Assembly: GCF_000368025.1 (NCBI RefSeq)
Contig: NZ_KB849211.1
Coordinates: 812,322-876,321 of the forward strand
Length of the DNA stretch: 64,000 bases
Reading direction: 5' to 3'
Source: Acinetobacter parvus DSM 16617 = CIP 108168
Lineage (GTDB): Bacteria; Pseudomonadota; Gammaproteobacteria; Pseudomonadales; Moraxellaceae
A program made the position numbers and the translations under genes. Positions 42,044 through 51,307 of the stretch are shown here, piece by piece. Position 1 is the stretch's first letter, and every line of letters begins with the position of its first letter. The notes under the pieces were generated by a model. It did no database searches and was not told the DNA's origin. It saw only the letters and a list, made by a program, of their open reading frames with translations.

Positions 42044-42276
42044 GTGCTCATCTAACTTCAAAAAATCATGGTTATTTTACCTGAATCGTGATCTGGATTA
42101 AATCGCATCAAGGCGCACTGAATCATGAAAGATTAAAACCCTCTAAAGTACAGGTCTTTAGCCTCCCAGTTTGGCGATTTCATTTGTTTGTTATGAAGTG
42201 CTTTATTCACTCTAAGCCAGTTTAAGAAATGAGGTGTTCCCTTTTAGTTATCTTATTTTTAATGGGATTATTGTTA

Positions 42277-43092
42277 TTATTGTAAACGCAAGGCTGCCAA
42301 TGAGTTTTGCCATAATTGCTCGGCAAGCTGGTCTTGTGAATGCCCAAGGGTTTGCGCCAAACTGTCTAAAACATAAGGCAGATTCACAGGCGTATTTCTC
42401 GTACGGTGCTCAGTTGAGGTTTGGCAACATAAAGGTGTCATATCAGGACAATCGGTTTCAATCACCAGATACTCAGCGCCAATCGCCTGTACCACCTGAT
42501 GTAACTTTTTGGCATTTGGATTGGTGATTTGCCCCGTCACACCGATTTTAAAACCCAGTTTGATTAAAGCTTTAGCTTCCTCCACACCACCACTAAAGGC
42601 ATGCGCAATACCACCAAGCTTGAATTTCTGAGCCTTTAAAATGGCAAGCGCTTCCGCATGTGCTTTACGGATATGCAGCAATACAGGTTTTTGATAATGC
42701 GTTGCCAATTCAAGTTGAGCATTAAAATAATGCTGCTGTTTGGCAAAAAGCTCAGGCTGTTTATGTTGCTTTAAAAAGGTATCCAACCCAATCTCGCCCA
42801 AGGCGACACAATCATGCTGCTTTAACACCTGCTCCAGTCGTTGTAGATGTGCCTGTTGATGTTGCTCAATATAAAAAGGATGTAAACCAGGTGCAAGATA
42901 GGATTGCGGGACATTTTCCCAGTGTTGTAACTGTTGGTGGGTCTGAATGAGTTCATCAAAGCGGGATTCAATAAAACCGATGAGAACCAAAGCCTCTACC
43001 CCAACCTGTTTCGCCTGTACAGCCAAATGTTGCCGATCATGGTCAAAATCGGCAACATCAAAATGGGTATGGGTATCAAATAGTTGCATCAT
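42277..43092 (-). CDS. tatD: TatD-family metal-dependent hydrolase/DNase
   Basis: A 271-residue TIM-barrel hydrolase of the TatD family. Metal ligands appear in LFDTHTHFDVADFDHDR, GEIGLDTF, LLHIRKAH, IAHAFSGG and IETDCPDMTPL. TatD-type enzymes are 3'-5' exonucleases active on damaged DNA and RNA; the YjjV/TatD sub-branch cannot be fixed by eye. It follows the DUF3298-type gene by 33 bp on the same strand. The 215-bp gap to tcdA holds nothing I can name. Confidence 0.88.
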   Translation of the reverse strand: MMQLFDTHTHFDVADFDHDRQHLAVQAKQVGVEALVLIGFIESRFDELIQTHQQLQHWENVPQSYLAPGLHPFYIEQHQQAHLQRLEQVLKQHDCVALGEIGLDTFLKQHKQPELFAKQQHYFNAQLELATHYQKPVLLHIRKAHAEALAILKAQKFKLGGIAHAFSGGVEEAKALIKLGFKIGVTGQITNPNAKKLHQVVQAIGAEYLVIETDCPDMTPLCCQTSTEHRTRNTPVNLPYVLDSLAQTLGHSQDQLAEQLWQNSLAALRLQ

Positions 43093-43125
43093 TTTATTAA
43101 AAATCCCACTTTATAAAAGAGGGAT

Positions 43126-44031
43126 TTAAGGAGATTTATTTGCCACAGGCGTAGATGCTGCTGGTGCTTCCACCTTTGGCAAATATTCAGGTTTTAACAC
43201 CCCCTGTAATTTGTCAAATGGAATCACCAGACGTGGCAGACCGACCACATAAGGACCAATTTCATATTCAGCATATTGCAGAATTAAGCCCTGCTCTCCC
43301 AACAGGAAGTTGTCAGTGACCTTAAACGGCCATGCCTGCTCATATTCATCAGGGTTATTGGCAAGTTTGGTGTCTACAATCCAGACCTTGAATGCATCAT
43401 GCGCCAGCTTGTCCAACGTTGCCTTTTGTTTTGGCAAGAGCAGGTCGTTCAATTGCACCTGTTTTTGATTGGTCAGGTCAAAGTTATAGTAGCGTTGCGA
43501 GGTTGAACCATGTGCGCCACCCAAATAACTGCTGCTATTCAACACAACCGTTGCCAGTGTGCCCTTAGACTGTAAAATCTTTGGTTTAATCATCAAACTG
43601 ATTTGATGACTGCTGCTCAATGCTTTCAGTTCTTCATCAATCTTGATAAATAAATTGGCATACAACTGGGCCTGCGCGTCCAGATTTTGCTTTTGCTCAG
43701 CGGTCTGTACGCTAGAGGCGGCGGTATCCTGATCGACAATTTCAAGCATCTTGCCGAGTTGACTCAGTATTTCCTGATCAAGTAACTGGTCAATAAACGG
43801 AAAGTTACTCTGCAAGCGTTCAACGCTAAAATCTGGACAGGTATTGCCCTTACACTCAGGCAAACTTACCTGCACCTTGACCGTTTCACCACGCAAGGTC
43901 GGCTCAGTCTGTGTCTGTACAACAGGCTGCTCTTGTTGCTTGTCCTCTGGCTGCTTAGGTTCTGATTTTGGCTGGCATGCGGCAAGTAGAATTGCACACG
44001 CCAGAACGCTAGATTTATAAAATGTTTTCAT
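43126..44031 (-). CDS. DUF3298/RsiV-like lipoprotein
   Basis: A 301-residue predicted lipoprotein. The signal peptide MKTFYKSSVLACAILLAAC ends at a lipobox Cys, followed by a Gln/Pro/Glu-rich linker. The C-terminal half has SYLGGAHGSTSQRYYNFDL and the DUF3298-like IGPYVVGLPRLVIPFDKL ending. RsiV-type domains can sense cell-wall ligands, but no sigma factor is nearby. ATG 44031 is preferred over 44049. A related gene lies just upstream. Confidence 0.8.
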   Translation of the reverse strand: MKTFYKSSVLACAILLAACQPKSEPKQPEDKQQEQPVVQTQTEPTLRGETVKVQVSLPECKGNTCPDFSVERLQSNFPFIDQLLDQEILSQLGKMLEIVDQDTAASSVQTAEQKQNLDAQAQLYANLFIKIDEELKALSSSHQISLMIKPKILQSKGTLATVVLNSSSYLGGAHGSTSQRYYNFDLTNQKQVQLNDLLLPKQKATLDKLAHDAFKVWIVDTKLANNPDEYEQAWPFKVTDNFLLGEQGLILQYAEYEIGPYVVGLPRLVIPFDKLQGVLKPEYLPKVEAPAASTPVANKSP

Positions 44032-44136
44032 CGAAGAACCTGCAAGCATTGTGATGACACAAGATTTTTAAATGCTAGCGGACTTCACCGCAAACCGCTA
44101 GTGATACATGCAATTCCTATACGCTTGTTACAAAGA

Positions 44137-44964
44137 TTAGAACATTTGTTGATAAATATCAGGCTGTAGCATCTGTTTACTCTGTTCGGTGCTTAAATAA
44201 ATATCCAGTTGTGGTGCATCCTTACTAATTTCATTGGCACGGTAATGCACGCCAATGCCCTCACCATCGAAGAACCAGTCAGCCTGTCCCCAATACAGCT
44301 TTTTCGGCACCTGTTTTTTGACTTCTGGGGATTGTTTATCAATCCATTGTTGATAGTGTGCCTGAATAATGTCATTCAGTGCATTTTGCTGATTCTTCTG
44401 AATCACATCCAACACGCTGAGGCTTTTTTGTAGTTTACGGTCTGCAACAAAGAAATAGAAACGGTCCTTGACCGCAATATCTTCTTGCTGGGCATTTACC
44501 CCCACTTGCAGCAACACATACTGATTTCGCTGTGATGCAATACGAGTATTCAAATGCAGCTCGTAGGCCTTGTTTTTTGAATATTTATCCTGCCATTCAT
44601 CTGACTTTTTCACATAGGCGTTGATGGCCTGTTGCAAGGTCAGGTTTTTATTCTGTTCAATCTGTTGCTGGATTACGTTGGCCTGATTTTTTGCAATCCA
44701 TGTATTCAGCCATTGATCCTGAGTTTTAATGGTTTGAATGTCGACATCAATACAGTTTTTCTTTTCACAAAATGGCAAGGCATAATCCGCCTTGGCCTCC
44801 TGCATATTGAGATAGGGTAAAACCTCAGCTTTCTCACCTGCTGCAGTATGCTGTTCAGTTGCCTGTGCTGAATCAGTTTCATTTTTCTTTGGATGATCAC
44901 ATGCCGTTAAAGCCATCATTCCAATCATTAAACTAACAGCAAAAAGTGGTTTTAAAGTATTCAT
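44137..44964 (-). CDS. Lipoprotein paralogue of the DUF3298-type gene
   Basis: A 275-residue predicted lipoprotein starting MNTLKPLFAVSLMIGMMALTAC with a lipobox Cys, then CEKKNCIDVDIQTIKTQDQW, which parallels the CKGNTCPDFSVERLQSNF segment of the next gene. The C-terminal half is a shortened DUF3298-like part. It is probably a tandem paralogue. The ATG at 44964 begins the signal peptide; the longer frame to 44994 adds a hydrophilic head and is unlikely. Confidence 0.75.
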   Translation of the reverse strand: MNTLKPLFAVSLMIGMMALTACDHPKKNETDSAQATEQHTAAGEKAEVLPYLNMQEAKADYALPFCEKKNCIDVDIQTIKTQDQWLNTWIAKNQANVIQQQIEQNKNLTLQQAINAYVKKSDEWQDKYSKNKAYELHLNTRIASQRNQYVLLQVGVNAQQEDIAVKDRFYFFVADRKLQKSLSVLDVIQKNQQNALNDIIQAHYQQWIDKQSPEVKKQVPKKLYWGQADWFFDGEGIGVHYRANEISKDAPQLDIYLSTEQSKQMLQPDIYQQMF

Positions 44965-44996
44965 CTCATCATGCCTTATTTTTAGTTCGTGCAATT

Positions 44997-45026
44997 AAAA
45001 ACAGCCTCTAATTAGAAGCTGTTTTT
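44997..45026 (-). terminator. Terminator after prfC
   Basis: AAAAACAGC (44997-45005) and GCTGTTTTT (45018-45026) form a perfect 9-bp stem just beyond the prfC stop at 45034. It has A/T runs on both sides. Confidence 0.88.
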
Positions 45027-45033
45027 ATATATT

Positions 45034-46626
45034 TTAGTGTTCCCGTGTGTTACGGAACTGAATATCTGGCCAGCGTTCCTGCATCAACTGCAAGTTGACA
45101 CGGCTTGGCGCCAAATAAGTAAGGTGCCCACCACCATCAACCGAGAGTTGATCATGGGCTTTTTTCTTAAATTCATTCAGAATCTTTTCATCATCACAAT
45201 GAATCCATCGCACGGTATGTACATTTACAGGCTCATAAATACAGTCCACCTTATATTCTTCTTTTAGACGATACGCAACCACATCAAACTGTAACACACC
45301 CACCGCACCCACAATCAGGTCATTGTTGATTTGTGGCATAAACACCTGTGTCGCGCCCTCTTCCGACAGCTCTTTCAGGCCTTTCTGCAATTGCTTGGAC
45401 TTTAACGGATCACGTAAACGCACACGGCGGAACATTTCAGGGGCGAAGTGTGGAATCCCCGTAAAATGCAGGTTTTCACCACTGGTAAAGGTATCGCCAA
45501 TCTGGATGGTGCCGTGGTTATGTAGACCAATAATGTCCCCAGGCCAGGCTTCTTCCAAATGCTCACGCTCACCCGCCAGGAATGTCAGGGCATCACTGAT
45601 ACGGACGTCTTTACCGATACGCACATGATTCATTTTCAAGCCTTTTTCATATTTACCTGAGCAAATACGCATAAAGGCAATACGGTCACGGTGTTTCGGG
45701 TCCATGTTGGCCTGAATTTTAAACACGAAGCCTGTAAAACCCTCTTCATTGGCATCGACAGTACGTTCCTGAGTTGGATGCGCCTTAGGTTCTGGTGCCC
45801 AGTTGATAAAGGCATCCAGCACATGGTCAACCGCAAAGTTACCCAATGCCGTACCGAACAGCACAGGGGTTTGCTTGCCTTGCAGAAACAGCTCGCGATC
45901 TAATGGTTCATTTGCCATCTGTACCAGCTCAAGTGACTCCTCAAAAGAGGCCCAGGCCAATTCGCCGACTTTTTCACGAATATCCGCATGGTCATAACCA
46001 TCACGCACTTCAATATCAGTAATGGTTGAACCAAAACCTGCTTTATACACATAAAACTTTTCTTCGATCAGGTTAAACACCCCAGCGAAGTCACGACCTG
46101 TACCAAGCGGCCAAGTGATCGGCACACATTTGATTTTGAGAACGTTTTCAATTTCATCCAACAGCTCTAAAGGCTCACGGATTTCACGGTCCATTTTGTT
46201 GACGAATGAAATGATGGGTGTGTCACGCATGCGACACACTTCCATCAGTTTAATGGTACGTTCCTCAACGCCTTTTGCACCATCAATCACCATTAAGGCA
46301 GAATCCACGGCAGTTAAGGTACGGTAGGTATCTTCCGAGAAGTCTTCGTGTCCTGGGGTATCCAGCAGGTTGATGGTGTGCTTTTTATAGGGAAACTGCA
46401 TCACCGAGGTGGTAATCGAAATACCACGTTCCTTTTCCATTTCCATCCAGTCGGATGTTGCGGAACGGTCAGACTTACGGCTTTTCACCATTCCCGCAAC
46501 CTGAATGGCCTTACCCCATAACAGCAGTTTCTCGGTCATGGTGGTCTTACCCGCATCGGGGTGGGAAATGATCGCAAAGGTGCGTCGCTGGGCAACCTGT
46601 GCCGCTAGTTCATCTTTAAAACTCAT
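45034..46626 (-). CDS. prfC: Peptide chain release factor 3
   Basis: A 530-residue translational GTPase. G1 is HPDAGKTTMTEKLLLWG, G3 is DTPGHEDFSEDTYRTL and G4 is NKMDRE. The RF3-specific domains II and III follow (GLHNHGTIQIGDTF, FAPEMFRRVRLRDPLK). RF3 recycles RF1 and RF2 from ribosomes after termination. It is full length. It borders the restriction locus, whose insertion point lies in the 0.5-kb gap upstream. Confidence 0.96.
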   Translation of the reverse strand: MSFKDELAAQVAQRRTFAIISHPDAGKTTMTEKLLLWGKAIQVAGMVKSRKSDRSATSDWMEMEKERGISITTSVMQFPYKKHTINLLDTPGHEDFSEDTYRTLTAVDSALMVIDGAKGVEERTIKLMEVCRMRDTPIISFVNKMDREIREPLELLDEIENVLKIKCVPITWPLGTGRDFAGVFNLIEEKFYVYKAGFGSTITDIEVRDGYDHADIREKVGELAWASFEESLELVQMANEPLDRELFLQGKQTPVLFGTALGNFAVDHVLDAFINWAPEPKAHPTQERTVDANEEGFTGFVFKIQANMDPKHRDRIAFMRICSGKYEKGLKMNHVRIGKDVRISDALTFLAGEREHLEEAWPGDIIGLHNHGTIQIGDTFTSGENLHFTGIPHFAPEMFRRVRLRDPLKSKQLQKGLKELSEEGATQVFMPQINNDLIVGAVGVLQFDVVAYRLKEEYKVDCIYEPVNVHTVRWIHCDDEKILNEFKKKAHDQLSVDGGGHLTYLAPSRVNLQLMQERWPDIQFRNTREH

Positions 46627-47115
46627 GAGAAAAATCTACAATATGTACACAGTTATGTACACATTTCTAAATATGTACTAAAACTGAAAAAGTGGGAATT
46701 CAAAATTGGCGTAATTGTAGCAGATTTAGAGTTATATAGGCATAGTGGGTCATCCAGTCGCTCATATGGGTTTGAGCCATCTAGTTTCATACACTCAATC
46801 TATATCTTTGCTTTGGACTTTTTGGTTTGTCTGAAATTGTACGTTCAACCAGTCCTGCCCCTATTGCTGGATTAAGGTAATCCTGTTGGATAGTGGGATA
46901 AGCCCAGTAAAGACATTACTTCTATCAAACTATACTCTTCTTGCCCCATAACTGAAACAAAGCATTGAACATGATCGCCATCTTGTACGGTAGCTTGATC
47001 GGTATCATGTACGGTGACTTGATCGGTTGCTGATGAATTCTAAAATGACATCAAAAATTATTTTTCAATCCAAGCCCTTAATAAGGAGCAGAACAACCTA
47101 CTCCTTAACCTTATA
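46627..47115. other. Gap between prfC and hsdR
   Basis: No conserved gene is seen. It contains a 24-bp imperfect tandem repeat at 46981-47028 (units begin TCTTGTACGG and TCATGTACGG), which lies in a 20-codon frame listed separately. The prfC promoter should lie near 46640-46720. The sequence probably marks the left end of the restriction locus insertion. Confidence 0.45.
46971..47033 (+). CDS. Possible 20-aa hydrophobic repeat peptide
   Basis: The frame reads MIAILYGSLIGIMYGDLIGC and stops. It is two copies of an eight-residue unit (ILYGSLIG, IMYGDLIG) encoded by the 24-bp tandem repeat. Small hydrophobic peptides can be toxins or leaders, but there is no good ribosome site. This is a weak candidate only. 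Confidence 0.2.
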   Translation: MIAILYGSLIGIMYGDLIGC

Positions 47116-50100
47116 TCAACTTGTCCAAGCATTCGATAACATTTCAGCCTGCTTCATAACTAACTCAATAGCCTCTGCCGCTTTGTCAGGTGGATACTTC
47201 CAACGCTGTAAAGTACGTCGTACCAAGATTTTAAGCTGAGCACGTACACTATCTCGAACTTGCCAATCCACAGTTGTCGATTTACGCAATTTCTCAGTGA
47301 TTTCACGAGCAATTTGTTTCAACGTATCATCACCTAATTCACGCACCGCACTTTCATTATTTGCTAAAGCATCATAGAAAGCGATTTCATCAGGGTTCAA
47401 ACCTAGCGACGCTTCACGTTCCATTTCAGCTTGAAAGTCTTTCGCCATTTGTATCAGTTCTTCAATGACTTGAGAGGTTTCAATCGCACGGTTATTATAT
47501 TTCCTTAGAGTTTCCTGCAAACGATCTGAAAAACGTTTTTCTTGTACGAGATTATTCCGCGTTTTTGCCTTGATACCATCATTCAATAATTTTTCTAATA
47601 ATTCGACTGCCAAGTTACGATATGGCATTTGTCGAACATCTTCTAAAAATTCATCTGACAGTAAACCAATATTTGGTTTATCTAAACCACAAAGTGCAAA
47701 TACATCTGCTACACCATCAGCAAGGACAGCATTATCCAAAATTTGTTTAAGCGTACTATCCTTTTCAGCTTGCGATAATTTACGATCCACAGAAGTATGT
47801 TTACTGATCACGGCCTTAATGGCTGAATAAAATGCAATTTCCTTATGTAATGTCTTGGCTTCATCCAAGGTACCGCACAATGAAAAGGCTTTATTAATTG
47901 TAAGTACTAAATCTAAAAAGCGTTTTTTGCCATCTTTCAAACTCAACACATAGTTGGCTGCTGGGATAATTAGTCGATGTGCTTGTGTTTCATAACTGCT
48001 TAAATCCAACCCAGCTTGGTCATTGGTCTTGGCAAACATCCCACGAATGGCATCCATTTTCTCAGCAAGCACGGCATAGGCTTCTTCAGCACGTAATGTT
48101 GGCTCACCTTTCCCTTTGGCATCGGTATAGGTTTTTAATGCCTGCTTTAACTCATTGGCAATCCCAATATAGTCAACGACCAAACCACCTTGCTTGTCTT
48201 TAAAGACACGGTTGACTCGTGCAATGGCCTGCATGAGGTTATGACCTTTCATTGGTTTGTCGATATACATGGTATGGGTACACGGTGCATCAAAACCTGT
48301 CAGCCACATATCCCGTACAATCACCAACTGTAACGGGTCATTCACATCTTTAAAGCGTTTCTCAAAGCGTTTTTTAGTTTGCTTATTATAGATATGGGGT
48401 TGCAATAACGGTTTATCCGATGCTGAACCTGTCATCACAATTTTGATTTTGCCTTTTTTCGGGTCATCATCATGCCAATCTGGGCGCAGAGCAATAATTT
48501 CATTATACAAATGCACGCAGATTTCACGACTCATGGTCACAATCATGCCTTTGCCTGCTGTGGCTTCAGTACGGGCTTCAAAATGTGTTACCAAATCCGC
48601 AGCAATCTGTTTCAGGCGTGGGGTCGCACCCACTAATTTTTCTAAGCGACTCCATTCACCCTTGGTCTTCTCACGACTACCGACATCTTCTTCATCTTCC
48701 ACCACCTCATCAACTTGATCAGAGAGTTCCTCAATTTCAGCCTTATTAATATCCAATTTTGCCAAGCGGGATTCATAATAGATTGGTACAGTTGCACCGT
48801 CCTCGACCGCATCTTGAATATCGTAAATCGAAACATAATCGCCAAAGACAGCTCGGGTGTCTTTGTCTTCACTGGAAATTGGCGTACCCGTAAAACCAAT
48901 AAAAGCTGCATTCTTTAAAGCATCACGCATGTGCTTGGCATAGCCAAATTTATAAGTCCCATCATTAGACAGTTTGGCTTTGAGTCCATATTGGCTACGG
49001 TGGGCTTCATCAGACATCACCACAATATTGTGCCGACCATTCAGCAATGGATGTTCAGTTTCTCCATCAAGCAAAGCAAACTTTTGTACCGTGGTAAAAA
49101 TAATTCCGCCTGATTCACGTTCAGCAAGGAGTTGTCTTAGCTCATCACGATTATTGGCTTGTACTGGCGTTTGTTTTAATAATTCCTGTGCCTGACTAAA
49201 GGTTTCAAAGAGTTGTCCATCTAGGTCATTACGATCAGTCACAATCAATAAGGTAGGATTCTGCATTGCAGGTTGTTGAAGCAGCTTCCCAGCATAGCAA
49301 CACATCGAGATACTTTTGCCTGAACCTTGGGTATGCCAAACCACCCCTGCTTTTTTATCCCCTGTAGGATTCGATGCGGCAATAGTCGACTGAACAGCTT
49401 CACGCACTGCATGGAACTGGTGATAACCCGCAATTTTTTTAATGGTAGCGCCTGCGGCTTGTTGAGAGCCACCATCAATTTCAAATAAAATAAAGAAACG
49501 GATGTAATCGAGGAATAACCCACGATCAAAAAAGCCTCGAATAACGGTTTCAAGCTCCCACTCCAACTGCGGCTTATCATCTTCATTTTTAATGGTACGC
49601 CACGGCAAGAAACGTTCTTGACTTGCTGTTAATGAACCGACCCGAGCTGTAATCCCATCACTTACCACCAATGCTTCATTAAATACAAACAGATCAGAAA
49701 CTTCTTCTTTATAGGTTTGTAGTTGATTAAACGCATCCCAAATATCTGCATTTTCATCGGTGGGGCTTTTTAGCTCAAGTACAGCAAATGGTATACCATT
49801 AATAAAGCAGATAATGTCAGGTCGTCTTGGTTGCTTTGTACCTTGGATGGTAAATTGATTAATGGCAACAAAGCGATTTTGGTAAATATGATTAAAATCG
49901 ACCAAAAATGCATGGTCATTCACCCAGTCATCTTCTTTTTTATAACTGACGGGTACACCTTCCAGTAACATGTGGTGAAAAGCACGGTTATTGGTGATTA
50001 AATCCAGACTTTCAGGCTTAGTGAGTTTTTGTAAAACCTGCTCAAAACAGCTCACTGGCAAATGTGGATTTAAGCGTTCAAAAGCAGTTTGTAAATCTGC

Positions 50101-50235
50101 TTCAATCAGAACTTGTTTATAGTCTTTGCGTAAAGGGTTGCTGCTGTCAGGGGCAATATCGACACCATGAACGACTTCCCAGCCATTTTCAGCGAACCAG
50201 TCCAAGCAGAGGTTTTCAAGTTGGGTTTCGTTCAT
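47116..50235 (-). CDS. hsdR: Type I restriction endonuclease subunit R
   Basis: A 1039-residue HsdR. The N-terminal PD-(D/E)XK nuclease motif is seen in FAVLELKSPTDENADIW. Superfamily 2 helicase motifs follow: VVWHTQGSGKSISM (Walker A), MSDEAHRSQYG (DEAH box), FIGFTGTPIS and IARVNRVFKDKQGGLVVDY (motif VI). The helical C-terminus is for complex assembly. It cuts unmodified DNA after translocation. ATG 50235 (MNETQLENLCLDWFAENGW) is the family-like start; the frame extends to 50280. It is separated from the Abi gene by 103 bp with a hairpin at 50307-50336. Confidence 0.95.
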   Translation of the reverse strand: MNETQLENLCLDWFAENGWEVVHGVDIAPDSSNPLRKDYKQVLIEADLQTAFERLNPHLPVSCFEQVLQKLTKPESLDLITNNRAFHHMLLEGVPVSYKKEDDWVNDHAFLVDFNHIYQNRFVAINQFTIQGTKQPRRPDIICFINGIPFAVLELKSPTDENADIWDAFNQLQTYKEEVSDLFVFNEALVVSDGITARVGSLTASQERFLPWRTIKNEDDKPQLEWELETVIRGFFDRGLFLDYIRFFILFEIDGGSQQAAGATIKKIAGYHQFHAVREAVQSTIAASNPTGDKKAGVVWHTQGSGKSISMCCYAGKLLQQPAMQNPTLLIVTDRNDLDGQLFETFSQAQELLKQTPVQANNRDELRQLLAERESGGIIFTTVQKFALLDGETEHPLLNGRHNIVVMSDEAHRSQYGLKAKLSNDGTYKFGYAKHMRDALKNAAFIGFTGTPISSEDKDTRAVFGDYVSIYDIQDAVEDGATVPIYYESRLAKLDINKAEIEELSDQVDEVVEDEEDVGSREKTKGEWSRLEKLVGATPRLKQIAADLVTHFEARTEATAGKGMIVTMSREICVHLYNEIIALRPDWHDDDPKKGKIKIVMTGSASDKPLLQPHIYNKQTKKRFEKRFKDVNDPLQLVIVRDMWLTGFDAPCTHTMYIDKPMKGHNLMQAIARVNRVFKDKQGGLVVDYIGIANELKQALKTYTDAKGKGEPTLRAEEAYAVLAEKMDAIRGMFAKTNDQAGLDLSSYETQAHRLIIPAANYVLSLKDGKKRFLDLVLTINKAFSLCGTLDEAKTLHKEIAFYSAIKAVISKHTSVDRKLSQAEKDSTLKQILDNAVLADGVADVFALCGLDKPNIGLLSDEFLEDVRQMPYRNLAVELLEKLLNDGIKAKTRNNLVQEKRFSDRLQETLRKYNNRAIETSQVIEELIQMAKDFQAEMEREASLGLNPDEIAFYDALANNESAVRELGDDTLKQIAREITEKLRKSTTVDWQVRDSVRAQLKILVRRTLQRWKYPPDKAAEAIELVMKQAEMLSNAWTS

Positions 50236-50338
50236 AAAAATTCCGTTCCACAAGATGTTCCACTTGACATAGTTGTGCACTATACATTACTATTCTAACC
50301 AATATGACCGATGCCCCTGCTTATGTACGCATCGGTTT

Positions 50339-51307
50339 TCATTTTCTAATCTGCCATAATTCCCATTCTTGCCAATCTTCTTGAGCTATCCCAAAGTCTC
50401 CTAAAGTAATCATACCATTGCCTATCTGTGGAAACTCTGCCAATAACTGCTTAAAACGTTCTGACCAAGTCGAGTTTGGACAAATCCTCTTTAAAAGATG
50501 TTGAATAATGCAAAAATAAAAAAATGGGCGAGCATTATTCATAGGTTGCCAATTATCAACCTGTGGTGATAATTCTAAAATGTTAATATTCCATAATCGA
50601 CTATGATGGGCTGCAACATTACGTACAAAGTTTAGACTTCTCAGCCATTTTGCAAATATTTCACCGCTTTTTATATTATACTTTTCAGCAATACATTGTT
50701 GATCTTGGTATTTAAGCCCTGAATACATACGAGATAATAAACCAAAATCCCAAATTTCGATTGCAACCCATACAGGAACACATCCCTCATAATGCTTTTT
50801 GTGATGTTCAATAAAAGGTTCTCGGCGTGCTTGGTAAAGTAGGGCATTATATTTTTCTAACCAAACTGCATGTTCTGTTTTACCTGCATTTTTACCGTTC
50901 TTTATTAATTTTTTAGTAAAATTACCATGTAAGCAGTCCGCAATCTGATGAGCATTACTATCTCTTTTCCCCAATAAATGAGCAACATCTACCCGAACTG
51001 CCAGCTCAATACGTTCAAGAGCATCTAAAGCAAGAAGACGCAACTTTTTATCAAAAATATATAAATCGACAATATTTTCAAAATTACTTTGTTGAACAAA
51101 TTCATTTTTTCGAATGGGTTTATTTTGTGCTTTAGATGCCTGTACATCTATCTGACGAAAAGGATACCAGTAACCACTTAAACGATAATAGCCCACACGC
51201 TCTAGATAATTTAAAGCCTTAGCATTATCTGTGACAATCATACCCCGACTTTCTAAAAGCTGTAATTGTTGGGTATAAGATTTCCATTGCTTTAATGGTT
51301 TAGCCAT
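50339..51307 (-). CDS. Abi_2 (AbiD/AbiF-like) abortive infection protein
   Basis: A 322-residue Abi_2-family protein. The family signature LNYLERVGYYRLSGYWYPFR is at residues 32-51, and LRLLALDALERIELAVRVDV follows. The HEPN-type motif Arg229-Asn-x-x-x-His234 lies in FVRNVAAHHSRLWN, suggesting RNase activity. AbiF-type proteins abort phage infection. The gene overlaps the hsdS 3' end by 8 bp, so it is embedded in the restriction operon as a second line of defence. Confidence 0.88.
   Translation of the reverse strand: MAKPLKQWKSYTQQLQLLESRGMIVTDNAKALNYLERVGYYRLSGYWYPFRQIDVQASKAQNKPIRKNEFVQQSNFENIVDLYIFDKKLRLLALDALERIELAVRVDVAHLLGKRDSNAHQIADCLHGNFTKKLIKNGKNAGKTEHAVWLEKYNALLYQARREPFIEHHKKHYEGCVPVWVAIEIWDFGLLSRMYSGLKYQDQQCIAEKYNIKSGEIFAKWLRSLNFVRNVAAHHSRLWNINILELSPQVDNWQPMNNARPFFYFCIIQHLLKRICPNSTWSERFKQLLAEFPQIGNGMITLGDFGIAQEDWQEWELWQIRK

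Noticed and set aside
47116..50280. Longer hsdR start at 50280
   Set aside because: The first 15 residues (MHNYVKWNILWNGIF) do not resemble HsdR N-termini; MNETQLENLCLDWF at 50235 does.
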